Assembly: GCA_003586115.2 (NCBI GenBank)
Contig: QVOM02000034.1
Location: forward strand, 16,661,444 to 16,725,443
DNA: 64,000 bases
Direction of reading: 5' to 3'
Source: Salvator merianae
Lineage: Eukaryota; Chordata; Lepidosauria; Squamata; Teiidae
A program made the position numbers and the translations under genes. The notes below the pieces were generated by a model. The model saw nothing but the letters and a program-made list of their open reading frames with translations, had not been told where the DNA came from and searched no databases. The first letter of the stretch is position 1. Every line of letters begins with the position of its first letter. Below, piece by piece: positions 24,477-36,829 of this stretch.

Positions 24477-25360
24477 ATGAACATAAGAGGAGCCCTGCTG
24501 GATCAGACCACAGCCCATCTAGTCCAACACCGTGTCTAGCACATTGGCCCATCATTTGCTTCTGGGCATTCTCAAGTAGAAGCAGAAGCCAAAACCTTCA
24601 CCTGCTCTCAACTTCCTGCAAAGGGCCTTTAGTAGCATCCTGCCTGTCTCTCCAGCCTAGGCATCAGGCTGCCTCCAGACATCTGCTATTTTTGGATATT
24701 CCAAAACAAAGCACTCTCGGAATTATAACACTTTGCCCAGACATTAGGTAGATATTCCACACTTTAGCATGTAACACTGCGAAACAATACCTTAAACCTG
24801 GGATATCAGGTCTATATTCCAAGACTGTTATCAGGAGAGCACCATGATCACATCTAGCAAATCAAATACTATTCTGAAATAATTATGGGGGTTTGACCTA
24901 TCTGGATGCAGCCACACTGATATATCTCTTCTCCATGAATTTGTCTAATCCTTTCTTAAAGTATCTGGACTGGTTGCTCCCAACACCATGTTTGGTAATA
25001 AATTCCATAGACTGATGACCCCCTGGGTGAAAATACTTCCCCTTGTCGGTCCTAACTCTCCTGCCCATCAGCTTCATATAGTGCCACTTGGTTCTAATGT
25101 TGTGAGATAGAGAAAAAAACTTTCCATACTATGCATGATTTTAACTATATCTCAGTCAGTCAGGTCACCTCTCAAATGATGACTTTCAAGGCATAGATGT
25201 TGCAGCTTGATCTTGTAAGGGAGGTGCCCTACCCCCTAATCATTTTGATTGCCCCTTTCTGCATATTTTCCAGTTCTGCAATATATCATTTCTGAGATCT
25301 GGTGACCAGAATTATACACATTATTCCAAATGTGGCCTCACTATAGATTTGTAAATGAAT
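24477..25360 (-). mobile_element. CR1-like LINE 3' end (split by PIF MITE)
   Basis: The 3' tail is at the left (GAACATATGAACATAAGAG, read on the minus strand as CTCTTATGTTC repeats). Going upstream on the minus strand come GGACTAGATGGGC.., ATGCC.AGAAGCAA, the 'GTCTATGGAATTTATTACCA' block and 'GTGAGGCCACATTTGGAATA', the order typical of the end of CR1 ORF2 and its tail. It has stops and is inactive. It is interrupted at 24667-24913. Confidence 0.8.
24667..24913. mobile_element. PIF/Harbinger-like MITE inside CR1
   Basis: Left end GGCTGCCTCCAGACATC and right end TATCTGGATGCAGCC are inverted repeats. The flanking CR1 sequence continues across it, with TCA / ACA at the borders as a possible degenerate 3-bp duplication. 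Length 247 bp. Confidence 0.65.
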
Positions 25361-25499
25361 TCCAAATGAATAACAGCAAATGTAAATAATCTATATGTTA
25401 ACAGAACTAGATAATATAGGCTGAATCCACAAAGAGGAAACTTTTTATTAAGTTGCAGGGGATATTTTCTGCCCAGAACATGTTTATTAGCAGCATCTC

Positions 25500-25608
25500 A
25501 AACGTACCAAGCTGTACAGTACTTTGATACACTTCATTCTGACCTGCCCTGAGACCTTCAGGTATAGGGTGGGATGGAAATATAAACAAAAAAGCAAATA
25601 AATAAATA
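25500..25608 (+). mobile_element. L2-clade LINE 3' tail
   Basis: The terminal motif GAGACCTTCAGGTATAGGG, then TGGAAATATAAA and an AAATAAATAAATA tail, matches the end of the L2 copy at 46013-47086. Confidence 0.65.
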
Positions 25609-25640
25609 TCTCCTCAGGACTCAGGTCCAAAAATGTTTAT

Positions 25641-26107
25641 GGGCCTTTCTGCACTTCTGGTTGAAACAGGATTGTGCAAGCTGTCCTTCTTCAGGACCTT
25701 CTCTTCTGCATGCTAGAATGGAAGAGAGAGTCTCCTCCTCCTCCTAGGCTACTCCATCTGTTTTGGGATGGCACAAGGCCCAGTCTAGGTGGCCAAAATG
25801 GTCACCTAGACCAGGATACCACTTAAACTGTTTTCATAGGTCTACAGGCATTCCAGGCCACATACTTCCCTGTTCCAGTTTAACAGGATAATATATTTCA
25901 GTGACACACTAAATTGTGCTTCTGAAATGGGGCCCCAGGGGAACCAAGACTGTGCAATCTCCAAAGTCAACACGGGAGCTGTACCAGGACAGCCACTCCA
26001 ATACAGAAGGCTTATCCTGGATTTGTTGAGCCATTCCTGCCACCAGATGGCTCCAGTTTGGACCAGTCCTGCTGAACCAGCACCACAACATAAGTGTGAA
26101 AATGGCC
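25641..26107 (+). mobile_element. MITE, TGCACTT-TIR group
   Basis: Left GGGCCTTTCTGCACTTCTGG and right TAAGTGTGAAAATGGCC are inverted ends. The interior has a hairpin-like region near 25785-25815 (AGGTGGCC...GGTCACCTAGACC). No coding frame beyond chance. Confidence 0.55.
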
Positions 26108-27179
26108 AAAATTCATCCCTCTTACATGCTGCAATAGCTTCTCAATTGTGTTTTGTCACTGGCCATGAGTTAGGAACAAAGGAAAATACCAGTTAGCACA
26201 AACTGTAATTTGCAAATTGCCATCAAAATATTCATTCTGATCCACAATTATTTCCAGACAGCTACAGCTGACTTCAAGTTTGTCTTACTGTGGACTTAAC
26301 TGAGTTCAGTTCACTGCCTAAGGATGGGTGGTTTGATAGGGGATTGGCTGAGAAATTCTGTGATACATGTCAAGAGAGCCAAAGAAATTCATCAAGCTCT
26401 TGCTGGATGAAGAGTAGACCAGGACTGGATGCTTGTACAATTGTAATACTTTTCATTGATTTGTTATTTTATTTATAGTTCACCATAGAATCCATTATAG
26501 AATACCCTATATAAGATTGTACAGAAGTGACTCATGCAGAGGAACCAGATTGAGAGGAAGGGACCTCTCTGGCCCATATTGTGAGGCTCCAATGGTACTT
26601 CATCCTGCCTTGCTGTCCTGTATGTTCATTGTGTAAACAGAGAAGCTGTATGAGGTTATGTCCTTCTGAGGCTCTAGTTCCATAGCAGCTGAGCTTCTGA
26701 AAGTTGCTGTATCATGTACCCTCAGGCCATGTTCTGGCATTGTCTGTATTTGCTGGATTTGTTCAATTGTTTGCTTTCCTAACTTAGCAATATACCTAAT
26801 CCATGGCCTTCCAGAAGTTTCTAGACAACAGTTCCCATCATCCCAAACCTTTAGCAAAGCTGGGAGTCTACCTACCACTGTTTCAGAAAGTACTGAAAAA
26901 GACACAGGATACTTTCTATTCCAGCCATTTTTTCTTTCCATATTCAGATTTATTTGGATTCTCAGATAATAACAGCTTTGGTTACATGCATTATTTTTGT
27001 CTATCCACATGAATTAGTTTTTCTTCTGAACCACTCTTAACAGATACCATATGTAATGTGTAAAGTAGCTATGAAGTAGACAATTATGGTTAAAATCTGT
27101 AAGACCTGCTCCTGACTACCCCTTTTCAGAGCCTGGGGTCAAGGCCACCCATCATTGTATCATGGCACACAGAGCCTCT

Positions 27180-28084
27180 TCGCATTTACAGCAGTAGAAC
27201 ATTCTAACTAGCATGGTTCAGGCTGATCAGGATTGGGATCAGGTACAGTGTGGAGTCTTCGCACTTGTCAGTGCTGGAACGGTCCTCAAGCCAACCAGCT
27301 GAGAAAGAAGTGCAAACAGGAGCACACTAGCTAGGTAGTTCAGAACTAGTTCGAAATGGCCACCAGGATCCAGACCCCGAAGTCTGAACCTGAATTTGAA
27401 CCATCGGACGGGGCAGGCATGGCCACACAATCCCCATCCCATCGCCATTCTAAACCAGGAAGCGGTGCGAACACACCACTCCCGATCCACACCTGATCAC
27501 GCTAGTCAGCTTGAAGACTACAATTTTCTTGACCACAGCTGGTGACCTTCAGGCAAGATTCAGGTGGGCTCCGATGAGTTTCCAGTCAGCTGGAGCTGTT
27601 TGCAGGTAGGAATGCTCCGTTCCAGCGAGTGACCTGGAACATTCCACTTTCTAACTGCAAACAGGTCCATAATGTTGCCATTATATGGCACCATGTGATT
27701 TCAGGCCAGAGATTTCCTCGGCCTCTACCATGCCTGTAGAGGACAATTATGAACCACTTAGACCAGAGATTAGTATAGCACACTCCCGATCCACACCTGA
27801 TCACGCTAGTCAGCTTGAAGACTACAATTTTCTTGACCACAGCTGGTGACCTTCAGGCAAGATTCAGGTGGGCTCTGATGAGTTTCCAGTCAGCTGGAGC
27901 TGTTTGCAGGTAGGAATGCTCCGTTCCAGCGAGTGACCTGGAACATTCCACTTTCTAAGTGCAAACAGGTCCATAATGTTGCCATTATATGGCACCATGT
28001 GATTTCAGGCCAGAGATTTCCTCGGCCTCTACCATGCCTGTAGAGGACAAGTATGAACCACTTAGACCAGAGATTAGTATAGCA
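27180..28084. mobile_element. MITE with internal 304-bp tandem duplication
   Basis: The unit shows superfamily words (CTTCGCACTTGTCAG, GGAACATTCCACTTTCTAA.TGC, TGCAAACAGG) and a hairpin GCTCCGTTCCAG...CTGGAACATTCC. The second half is a near-perfect tandem copy of the first (see the repeat entry). The outer ends are not certain. Confidence 0.5.
27477..28084. repeat. 304-bp direct tandem duplication
   Basis: Unit 1 is 27477-27780 and unit 2 is 27781-28084, head to tail. I count about three substitutions (CCGATG/CTGATG, TAACTG/TAAGTG, CAATTA/CAAGTA). The near-identity contrasts with the strong decay of surrounding repeats, so the duplication is recent or an assembly artefact. Confidence 0.9.
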
Positions 28085-28164
28085 AAAAGTTCCACTGGTT
28101 CTTTGACCTCCTGAATCAGGCTGTGATTCAGACTGGTGTTTCCATGCCCTTTCTCCTCTTCTTA

Positions 28165-28455
28165 GGCATATCCAGACAGGACCTAAAACCTGGGATTATT
28201 CCAGGGCTATGTTGGGATTGCCACATATGCGCAGCACCAAAACTAGCCAGAAAATGGCAGCTGCGCATACACGATCATGCCCTTCTGGATCATTGAAATA
28301 CCTGGATCATGTAAAACACCATTGCAGGAGTAGTGCCAAAGGTAAGTGCCAGTGCTAGCCCCACAATAATGCCCTGCCATCTGGTAGGAATGGCGAGAAG
28401 CAATTGTGGGGTTCAAACAGATCTCACTTTTTCCTCTCACCATCTGGAGGCAGCC
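28165..28455. mobile_element. PIF/Harbinger-like MITE
   Basis: Left GGCATATCCAGACAGG and right CATCTGGAGGCAGCC are inverted. TTA is present on both sides (28162-28164 and 28456-28458), the TWA target duplication expected of PIF/Harbinger. Length 291 bp. Confidence 0.7.
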
Positions 28456-29257
28456 TTACATACTGGGCACTTTAACAGTAGCTCTGTTATTTATACCCAT
28501 CTCATTATTTTTATACTCAGAGGAGGGCCTGAGCAGAAACCTAGACTGATGGCCTTGGATGGAGGATCCTCTTACCTCTAACTCACAGACGCCTGCCAGA
28601 CTTAAAATAGTTGTGGATGACTCCTTCTGATTTCTTACTGAAGATAAAATAACTTTTATCCTACCGACAAGATTTACTGCCCCAATAGCCCTCTGCAATT
28701 CTCTGATAATGACTAAGAAAAAATGCTCCCAGTCCTCCCCCAGGCCATGGAACAGTAAGGCTGTAAAACAATTAAGAACAGACAATAACAAAGGGGACTC
28801 TGTACTTGAATATGCTACTGAAAATAAATATGTTTTACTGTCAGAGGATAATGAATCTCATAATCTAACAGAGAAGAATTCAGCAAGGAATATACCCCCT
28901 AGAGAGAGAAAAAAGGGGTGCGACCATTCTTGAATTACTTGCTAAACAGACTTTTCTATCATCAGAGGTCTTAATAAACTTCTACGAATCACTCAGAGGA
29001 GATGGCTGAGAACTGACCAGCAACCTATACAAGCTGCTATGGATGGTTCCACACTATGGAAAGAATCTCTGAAACCAGTGACTCTACCTGTTGCAGTATG
29101 GAGGTGTGCTGGAAATTCCAGTTTCTCTTTTATTTTTCCTGTGAGAGGTGTCAGATCTGAAATGTGGACAAAACTGACTCCTGGCACCTCATTTTACTAT
29201 CTGAGTATATTCCTGAAAAAGACCAGGGAAAGTGTAAGATAGTTCAGAGGATCATAG
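28456..29257. other. No gene recognised
   Basis: Short open frames on both strands (for example 28456-28791 minus and 28709-28933 plus) overlap each other and show no domain. Confidence 0.3.
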
Positions 29258-29727
29258 GGCCTTTCCACCCTTTAAGCTATTGAGTGTCAGGGAGCTCACT
29301 AGCTAAGTTTGTTTGCACCACACAGAGGTCCGTGTGACCAGGAACAGTCTTCAGGTGCTCCCAATCACTGCTAACTGTGCAGCACTAATTTGTGCTCCAC
29401 AACGTGACTGGGAGCAACTATTCTGCTCCTGTTCAAGTGAACTCACACCCGCTTCCAGGTGTGAATGTGCAGCTGTGCCATGTGCTGCACACTGCAGCTG
29501 TGCCTATGTAATCGTGCAATCTGCAGCACTGCCGGTCACCATGGCAGCGGTTGGATGCTTCCCGGCCACTCTCATGGCAAACTGCAGGAGCAGGATACTG
29601 GTATTCAAGTCAACAGTATGGACGGTGTCCATGCTATGTGGTCCATTCCACCTTAGAATGGGATAGTTATCCCATTGCTAATGGGATAATTATCCCATTC
29701 TAAGGTGTCAGGTGTAAAAATGGCTCT
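29258..29727 (+). mobile_element. MITE, GCACTT-TIR superfamily, copy 5
   Basis: Starts near GGGCCTTTCCACCCTTTA and ends near CAGGTGTAAAAATGGC. Core blocks are in standard order: CACTAATTTGTGCTCCACAA, GGAGCA, TTCCAGGTGTGAATGTGCAG, X-box-like GTCACCATGGCAGC (29535-29548), then a long subterminal hairpin at 29649-29707. Confidence 0.75.
29649..29707. repeat. Subterminal hairpin, about 28-bp arms
   Basis: CACCTTAGAATGGGATA..TTATCCCATT pairs with AATGGGATAATTATCCCATT..AAGGTG with one internal mismatch. Each arm is itself a near-palindrome. Confidence 0.85.
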
Positions 29728-30817
29728 AGTTTAGGGGCCATGTGTCTGTTTTACATGCAAAAGACCCCAGATTCAGTCTCTGGCATCTTCAAATAGAGTC
29801 ACAGTGCTTATCTGAAGGCTTGAAGAGCTGCTGATAAGTCAACATGGACAGTAGTGAACAAGATGGAACAGTGTTTTAAAATAGGAGGTGGCATCCTGTG
29901 CATTTGTATGGGATAAAATATTATAGGAACTACAGTAGCGAGTGAAGTCCCGTTGGAGCAAAGCAGCTGAAAGGAAGTAGCACCAGCAGTTAGAATAAAT
30001 CTGCAGTTCTATGCAAGCCTACATGAAAATTGACCTCCTTGAACACAACAGATTATGTACACATTAACCAACTGCAATATATTTGAAGTAGAAAGGCAGT
30101 GTGGACTTGAGCTCTGAGCTACTGGGTGTTGTAAGTCAACACAGTTAACTTCTGGCATTCTTCCACTATTTATTCTTAAAACAAAACAAAACAAAAACAA
30201 ATCCAGGCTGTCATATTCTGGCCTTGACTCTTCTAGAGTTATTTTTGTTTGTACTTTGTTCATGTCATTTGGTAATAAAATGCCCAAAATAATTATAGCA
30301 AGTAAATGATCAGGCTAGAAAAACAGGATTGGAAGAAAGAATAGCAAGAAGACCAACATACCAAAGCAAGAGGAGTGACAAATTAGAAGAAAACATGAAC
30401 AGTTGTTCTCTAAATGTGCAAAGAAGGATTGCTCCCTTTTTCATATTGTGCTGGTAGAATTAGAGCTGGCAGAAACTGGCTTCTTCTAGTTTTACAAAAG
30501 CATCCTCAACTTTTTAGGGAAGGCAACGCTACTGCTTCGGTCCTGCCCTCATCAACTTCCACTTTGCTGGGATCTTGGATCAAACTGAAACTGCTGATAC
30601 AGTTCCAGAAGTAAGATGGATAATTTCAGAATAGGGACTCCCTCAAAATTACACTGACATAGTAAAGGACCACATCCTATTTGGACACATTTCATCTTGC
30701 TGATACATGCTTGGTCAGTATCTATTTTAACTAGGCTGTTTCTGCACCTACCCTCCATGGTCCGGATCTACTGATCTGATCTACATAATCCAACCCAAGT
30801 TGGGATGGATCTCCAGG

Positions 30818-30945
30818 AGAGAATGTAAGAATATATAGGAATTGTCCCACTGGATCAGTTCTAATTCATCTAGTCCAGAGACCAATTCTCACAGTGGCCT
30901 GCCAGCAGCATAGGGAAGCCCACTTGAAGCTGTCAATTACAACTG
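30818..30945 (-). mobile_element. CR1-like LINE tail fragment
   Basis: Minus-strand match to the tail block GGACTAGATGAATTAGA..GATCCAGT...TTCT(A)ATATTCTTACATTC, as at 24477. Confidence 0.55.
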
Positions 30946-31433
30946 GCTGTCAAATCCAAGTGGTGGCTTTGGGTTGAGGAAGCCTGTCAGGTGCTCTCCT
31001 GGCCTCTGGCTATTGGTCAGCACTGTCAACTTGTGCACTGAGCTGCCATCTTTAACTCTTTCCCAAACCCAGCCTTCTCTGCACACTTTCATTACAGATG
31101 CTGCCTTTCCTTTGTGTTGTTGTTGATTTATGTGAGCACTGATAGCAATCTGCTGAGAACTACTGGGTTGTTTTGAGAACTCAAGGTTACAGTGATGTGG
31201 GCATGAAATGGACTGTGGGAATCAGGTGGGAAAGGAAGCTAAATATACACACTGAACAGAGCTGCACTTTTAGTGATCTTTTATCAAATAAAAGCTTGCT
31301 AGCATGGTTAAACTGACTCTGCCTATGTCTATCAACGAGGCCTATCAAACAGGGTCTTGACACTATCTACTTTGAGAACCATAGCTGTGGTCAGTACCCC
31401 TCGTAGAGATTAAAAGCTTCTAGGCAGCTTCTT

Positions 31434-32245
31434 CATCACTCAGTCACAACCAGGAAAAGAGCAGGCCAGGCAGCACGTGCCAGGTGCCACCCACATTGCT
31501 GCGACCCCAGTCCAGTTTTCTTTGGAGGCCAGGGAACAAATGTTCCCCACTCTCCAAAATTACACAGGTCAGGGAGACTTTAGTGTACTGCAGATAGTCC
31601 ACTTCCAAGGTCAGCTGTGGAATCTGATAAAATAGAGCCAGGCTCTGTGTACCAAGAACGCTGCTCCAACTGCTTGCACGGCCCAGGACCTTGGGAAAGC
31701 TGTCCTCGAGTCCAAGGTCCTTTCTGCGCTTAGCAGTAGATCAGAACATGTTCCAGTTTAGGCCTATGCTGTCTGCAAGCTAGTGCAGACCAGAGGTCCC
31801 ACCCCCCACCCCCATAGTATGGCCTATCTGTGTTGAAATAGAACATGGACCAAGAGAGGGTGCCAACATTCCTGATCCTCTCATTTATTTATGGTTTATG
31901 GCTTCTCATTTAGCACTATAAGGACCCAACTGCTTCCGAGGAGATCAGTTGCTCCTGAGGAGACTGCTGCCAAGCTGTGTTCTATTGCCCTTTCAACTAC
32001 CCACTGCCTCTGCTTCCCAGCGACCAATAACCTGGCCTACTTCCTTAATCTGTCTCCTGTTGCCTACCCCCAAACATCTGCTTCCAGGCCTAGTTGGCCC
32101 CTAAGAGCTGTTGCTGACAGGAGGCTTCCAGTTGGAGCCTTGGTCCTTCCCTACTGCCCATCCTATCACAACCCACGGGCCACAGCAATGTGGGTGGCAC
32201 CATGCACATGCTGCCTGGCCTGCTCTTGGTTGTGACTGAGTGATG
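31434..32245. mobile_element. Inverted-repeat element, unclassified
   Basis: A left arm (31434-31501, starting CATCACTCAGTCACAACCA) and a right arm (32183-32245, ending TGGTTGTGACTGAGTGATG) are inverted copies of about 65 bp with a 5-bp indel and few mismatches. They enclose about 680 bp holding a GGGAAC..GTTCCC hairpin (about 31528) and a 114-codon frame without known domains. I could not find a flanking duplication. Confidence 0.6.
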
Positions 32246-32613
32246 CTGGCCATATGTTACTGCAGGGATTGTTTTTGCCTCTATAATCAACTGTTGTTTA
32301 TAATCAGTTGGAAAGGTTATGTAAGGGTAAAGTTTAGACCATAAAATTTCATTAACAGGATAAAATTGTCTTTCTGTCGATGTCCCTTCATTAAATATTT
32401 TTTATCACATCTTTGACTATATAGAGCTAGAAATATTAGCGGTATTTAAATTCTTCTTCAGTTTAAAGGTACATTATCAAATTATCCTCTTTTGACCTCA
32501 CAATGACTGGCAGATATGAATTTCACGATAGGGATCTTTTTAAGAAAAATAATAAGTAAGATTTCAGGGGTATATAGTCCTATGCAGAAGAATATGTGAA
32601 AATTATAAAAATA

Positions 32614-32968
32614 ACTAGCCTGGACCTGGTCAAGTGCACTCGCGCCCACTTCCGGGTGCAAATGCCCAGCCATGCGGCATGCCATGGCTGTGCCTGCACA
32701 ATCATGTGATCATGCCTGTGGGCAGCTGTGTGTACCTGCATAATCTGCGGCACTGCCGGTCACCTTGGCAGCGGCCAGTCGCTTCCCAGCCACTGTCATG
32801 GTACAGATCAGGAGCAGGATATCAGCATTTGAAGTGTGGATGCTGGTATCCTGCTGGTATTCCTGTCTAGAGCCCTGTAGTGCCCACGATGTTTGCACTG
32901 TGTGGTCCATCCCATGTTAGAACAGGATAGTTATCCTGTTCTAACATGGCAAGTGTGAAAACGTCCAA
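32614..32968 (+). mobile_element. MITE, GCACTT-TIR superfamily, copy 6 (5' truncated)
   Basis: Begins inside the core (CACTTCCGGGTGCAAATGC), carries the X-box-like GTCACCTTGGCAGC (32757-32770), a GGAGCAGGATATCAGC hairpin region and a perfect subterminal palindrome (32912-32949), and ends AGTGTGAAAACGTCC. Confidence 0.7.
32912..32949. repeat. Perfect 38-bp palindrome
   Basis: Two 18-bp arms, CCATGTTAGAACAGGATA and its exact reverse complement, are separated by 2 bp. Confidence 0.95.
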
Positions 32969-33896
32969 GAAGGTCAAAGTACAAGTGACATGAGAAAACA
33001 TAAATGTATACAAGATCCAGTCCAGATTTTTTGCCACATAACTTCTATTCATTTTCCTCCAGAGTTAGCATTTGGCACTTTCCCAAGATGATTCCCCAGA
33101 AGTTAACAGGAGGAAATAGCTGAGACCTGATACACGAAGCACTCTTAAATTACACAGTGGCTTCACATATAGTGCACAAAGAGACAGAAGCAAGGTGAAT
33201 AAGTACATTTCAGGCTGTCATGTCCATGAACTGGGAAAGCTCAGTAGCTCATTGAATCATTTTTGAGTGCCCTGGCTCATCCATTGATTCTACAGAAGGC
33301 ACCTCGGCCAGGATATTCGGCAGTGAAAGCCACAGTAATACAGAGCTGGCTGTAATTCTTTATAAAACACACACTAAGTATTTTTGTTGACTCCTGCATG
33401 ACATTTCCAAGGTGGCTGGGAAACCGGGTCATTTATTACATGGGATCTGGATCGATAATAAAATGAAAAGAAGGCAAGGGGAAGAAGACACAGAAAAAAA
33501 ACCTAGAGATGCTATTATGTTCCAATAGAACTGCAAGGAAAAACTTGTATGTGCATCTGTTTGACCACATTTCCAAATTTAAAAAAACATTCAAGAAACA
33601 TTTCTCTGTCTCTCCCTCTCTCTCTCTCTTCCCCCCACCTCTCTCTTCCCCCCTCCCTCCTTCTCCCTCTCTTCTTCTAGAATTATTCCATTTTCAGGAT
33701 AGACTTAGAATTACTCCAGTTTTCTCCTAGCAGAAGCTGAGGGCCTTTAAAGCATAGCAAGATTTATCGCAGGCCTGCTTTTGAGAACATAGTTGTATTC
33801 CATAATATTCTTGAATTTCCAGTCATCATGGGGAGAGTTAGGCATGAAGTCTTATAGTGAATTTCGGTGTAAGAATCAGGATGCAGAATAGACATA
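32969..33896. other. No gene; CT-rich tract
   Basis: Holds the (CT)n/(CCCT) tract at 33603-33677. Nothing else is recognised. Confidence 0.4.
33603..33677. repeat. (CT)n pyrimidine tract
   Basis: TCTCTCTC runs with CCCC interruptions. Confidence 0.9.
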
Positions 33897-34130
33897 GGGC
33901 CTGTCATACTTTGCATTAGTGAGCATTGGGGACACTCACTAGTGAAGTGCTTTCTCATTTCATGGAGGCCCTGGTAATCAGGAACAGACTACAGGTGCTC
34001 CCAGTTACTACCTGCTGTGGAGCACAAAATTGGAGCAGCAGTTCTGATCCAGATAGGAGCCCACTTCACTGAAAGGAAGGCACATCTCCAATTGCTGGTT
34101 CTCTGCTCCCCATCTTTCAAGGAGGCAGGT
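33897..34130 (+). mobile_element. MITE, GCACTT-TIR superfamily, copy 7 (5' part)
   Basis: GGGCCTGTCATACTTTGCATTAGTGAGCA-like start, then CACTCACTAGTGAAGTGC and the GGAGCACAAAATTGGAGCAG block. It loses similarity before the X-box core. Confidence 0.55.
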
Positions 34131-34668
34131 GCATTAAAACCATGATGCTTTTTAGTCCCAGGATATGTTCAGTTGTCTATTTGGGTAGACAAGAGAAGGA
34201 GGGAGGAGGAGAACTTTTAGGCACTTATTGATGATGTATCTTAGACTTTTCAGATTTGAATGATTGGGTTGCCTGCTTCTTTCCCATCCAACCCACTGTT
34301 TTAGTACTCTTTTAGCAATCATTTTTGCTACAGTTTTTAACATGGTTTATGCTTTTTTAAAAAATGTTAGTTGTAAACTGCTCCAGGATGGGAAGCAGAA
34401 TAGAAATGTTTTAAATAATTGAAGATGGTAAGAACTGAAAATGGACTGAGATTTATATAGGACAGAGAAAATTCTAAAAGTATAAAATGGAGATGTGGTT
34501 ATTGCTGTGTGCAGGACTGAAGGTCTTTGCAGAATGCACCTCTGTTTCAAGGAATTCTCTCCCACCCCAAACTATGTAAAGGTCTAATGAAATTGCACAT
34601 CAAAGCCTAACATCCAATGGACAGATCAGGTAACAGGCTTGTGCACTGTGGTGCGATACACTGGGCCT

Positions 34669-35160
34669 GTTCGCACATGCTACTGCGCTTGGTGGAGCCC
34701 AAGTGTCTGGGAGTGGGCTTCATCCATTCTCAATCATGGATATCTGTGGAGCACTAATTAGTGCTTCACAACCCTATCAGGAGGTGATAGTCACCTCCTG
34801 GTAGGGTATGTTCAGACATACCTGTTGCTGAAACACTCCTGACCGGTGCAAGAACCAAATCACGCATGTGCAGTCACGATTGCCTGATCACACATGTGTG
34901 TTCAGCTGATTTCGCATGCACAATCAGGTAATTGGGCCTGATTGGGTTTGCACAATTCGTGATGCCAGATGGGGTATTGCAGGCCTGACTGGGGCATAGC
35001 ACAGGCCTAATCCGGCCTGTGCAATCAGGCAGGAATGATTGAGCAATCGCACGAGCGTGCACATGCATGTAGCATGGCACTGCTGCCAGTCACCAGTGGC
35101 TGGACACTTCCTGTCTGTTGCCATGGCAAGGATCAGGATGGCTACCAGCATTCTCTCTAC
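34669..35160 (+). mobile_element. MITE, GCACTT-TIR superfamily, copy 8
   Basis: Left end GGGCCTGTTCGCACATGC. It has a hairpin ACCCTATCAGGAGGTGA / TCACCTCCTGGTAGGGT (34771-34807), a GATCAGGC-rich middle and an X-box-like GTTGCCATGGCAAG (35117-35130). The right end is lost. Confidence 0.65.
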
Positions 35161-36827
35161 ATCTATAAGTCCTCCTAAAATTAGCATAGAATAGTGGAGG
35201 TTCCATATGACTCTTAGAAGCTTGCATCTGAGCCCATCTAATGCTTTTAGGTTGCTATTAAGTGTCCCTGATATGGAAAGATTCTAAACATAATTCTAAA
35301 TCTTTTTGTCAATCCAATCTAATCCTAAAGCTTGCCTCTTTCCACCATAAAAACTTAGGCCATCATGCATGTACAACAGCTGGCTGAACTATCATTAGAC
35401 AATGTAAATGCTCTTAGCACAGGTCCCAATTAGGCAAATATGAACTTAATTGTCACCTTCTACATTCTCTCAGTCAGCAATGTCACTCTTCCTCACTCGG
35501 CTCTGAACAGGAGGGAGGGAGCGAAACACCACCAGCAGGACTCTGCATGTAAAGATTTGACTTTTGATAAACAACAAAGTAGGCTAGTGCTGTGCCAGCT
35601 ATTTTTAACCCACCTTGTGAGTGTGCTTTTTTATTGCTTTATACAGCATATCTGATTCCCTCTAAAGCACAAACTAAAAAATCTATCCGGCTGTCATTTG
35701 CTGCATAGTGCCATCTATCATCATGCATCTTGGCAGCTCCAGTGCATGAGAGAGGGAGAGAAAGGGGAGTTGAGACAGGAGGCACAGTCAAGGACTTTCA
35801 CATGTAACAATGGGGGAGAAAAAAAAACTTGTCACAATTATTTATGACTCTTGCTGGGGCACATAATAGGACACATAAAACCTCTGTTTCAGTTTCAAGC
35901 ACCCTCACATCCCTGTTCCCTTGTTGAAGTTGGTCGCAGGCAGTTTTTGCTTTACACATACAATTTCCTGAACAATGCCGAACACTTGCGATGTGACAGT
36001 GACAAATACAAAAGATGCCGGCTGCGGCTCTCCAGGCTGTTAGGAGAATGCCAGTGTCAATAATCAAGGAGGTCTGCCAGTGATACCAAAATGCCAATGC
36101 GCAACTCCACTTCCCTTGCCAGCCATCTTAAATGTGTGTTCCCTCACCTCCTCGGTATCTTTTAGAGCCAACAACTGTGCAATCCAGCACGTGGTAAGAG
36201 ATTCCGAGTTAGTGCTATAGGACTTTTAATCTATCCTGCAGGATTTAAACTGTGGAGGAACTGCATGGGTGATTAGAATGAACTCATTTGGGAATGCCTG
36301 GAGAGAGATGCTTAGGTTTCAAAACAGCAAAGTAGAGTTTATTAAGAAAACACATACTTGGATAGGAAAACCATGTCCTGATCCATCTGGCTACATGTTG
36401 CAGGAATGAAAGAGGAAATAAGGAGAGATGAAGCAGGAAGTGAGAGTGGTCTGAGAACATCCAATCAGAGGCAAGCAGAGCAGAGGCAATGAAGGTGAGA
36501 AACAAAGCATGCCTTTGGGCATGTGCATTTTGGCATTCTGAAATGCTAGAAAGAGCCTCTCATGTTTGTTTAGGAACCTGATGTTTACATGTGCTTGGGT
36601 GCCAATTCCAGGATCTTGAGAGGGAAGAGGAATGCAAACATGCACTCATTTGTGTTCCTTTAGTGTTCTGGAAACTGCGGTGAGGATTAAGAATGTGATC
36701 ACGAATTTCCTTGTGCAAAGCTATGCTTTACTCACTCCTGGAGCCTCTAGAATATTGAAGGAACAAAAGTACGTGCTTCTTCTCCTGCTAGTAAAGGCAT
36801 ATGAAAACCACTCTCCCTTCTGAAATC
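35161..36827. other. No gene established; low-repeat segment
   Basis: Contains a 70-codon frame (35851-36063) in sequence that looks less decayed than its surroundings, but I see no clear splice sites or known domain. No repeat family recognised. Confidence 0.3.
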
Positions 36828-36829
36828 AG

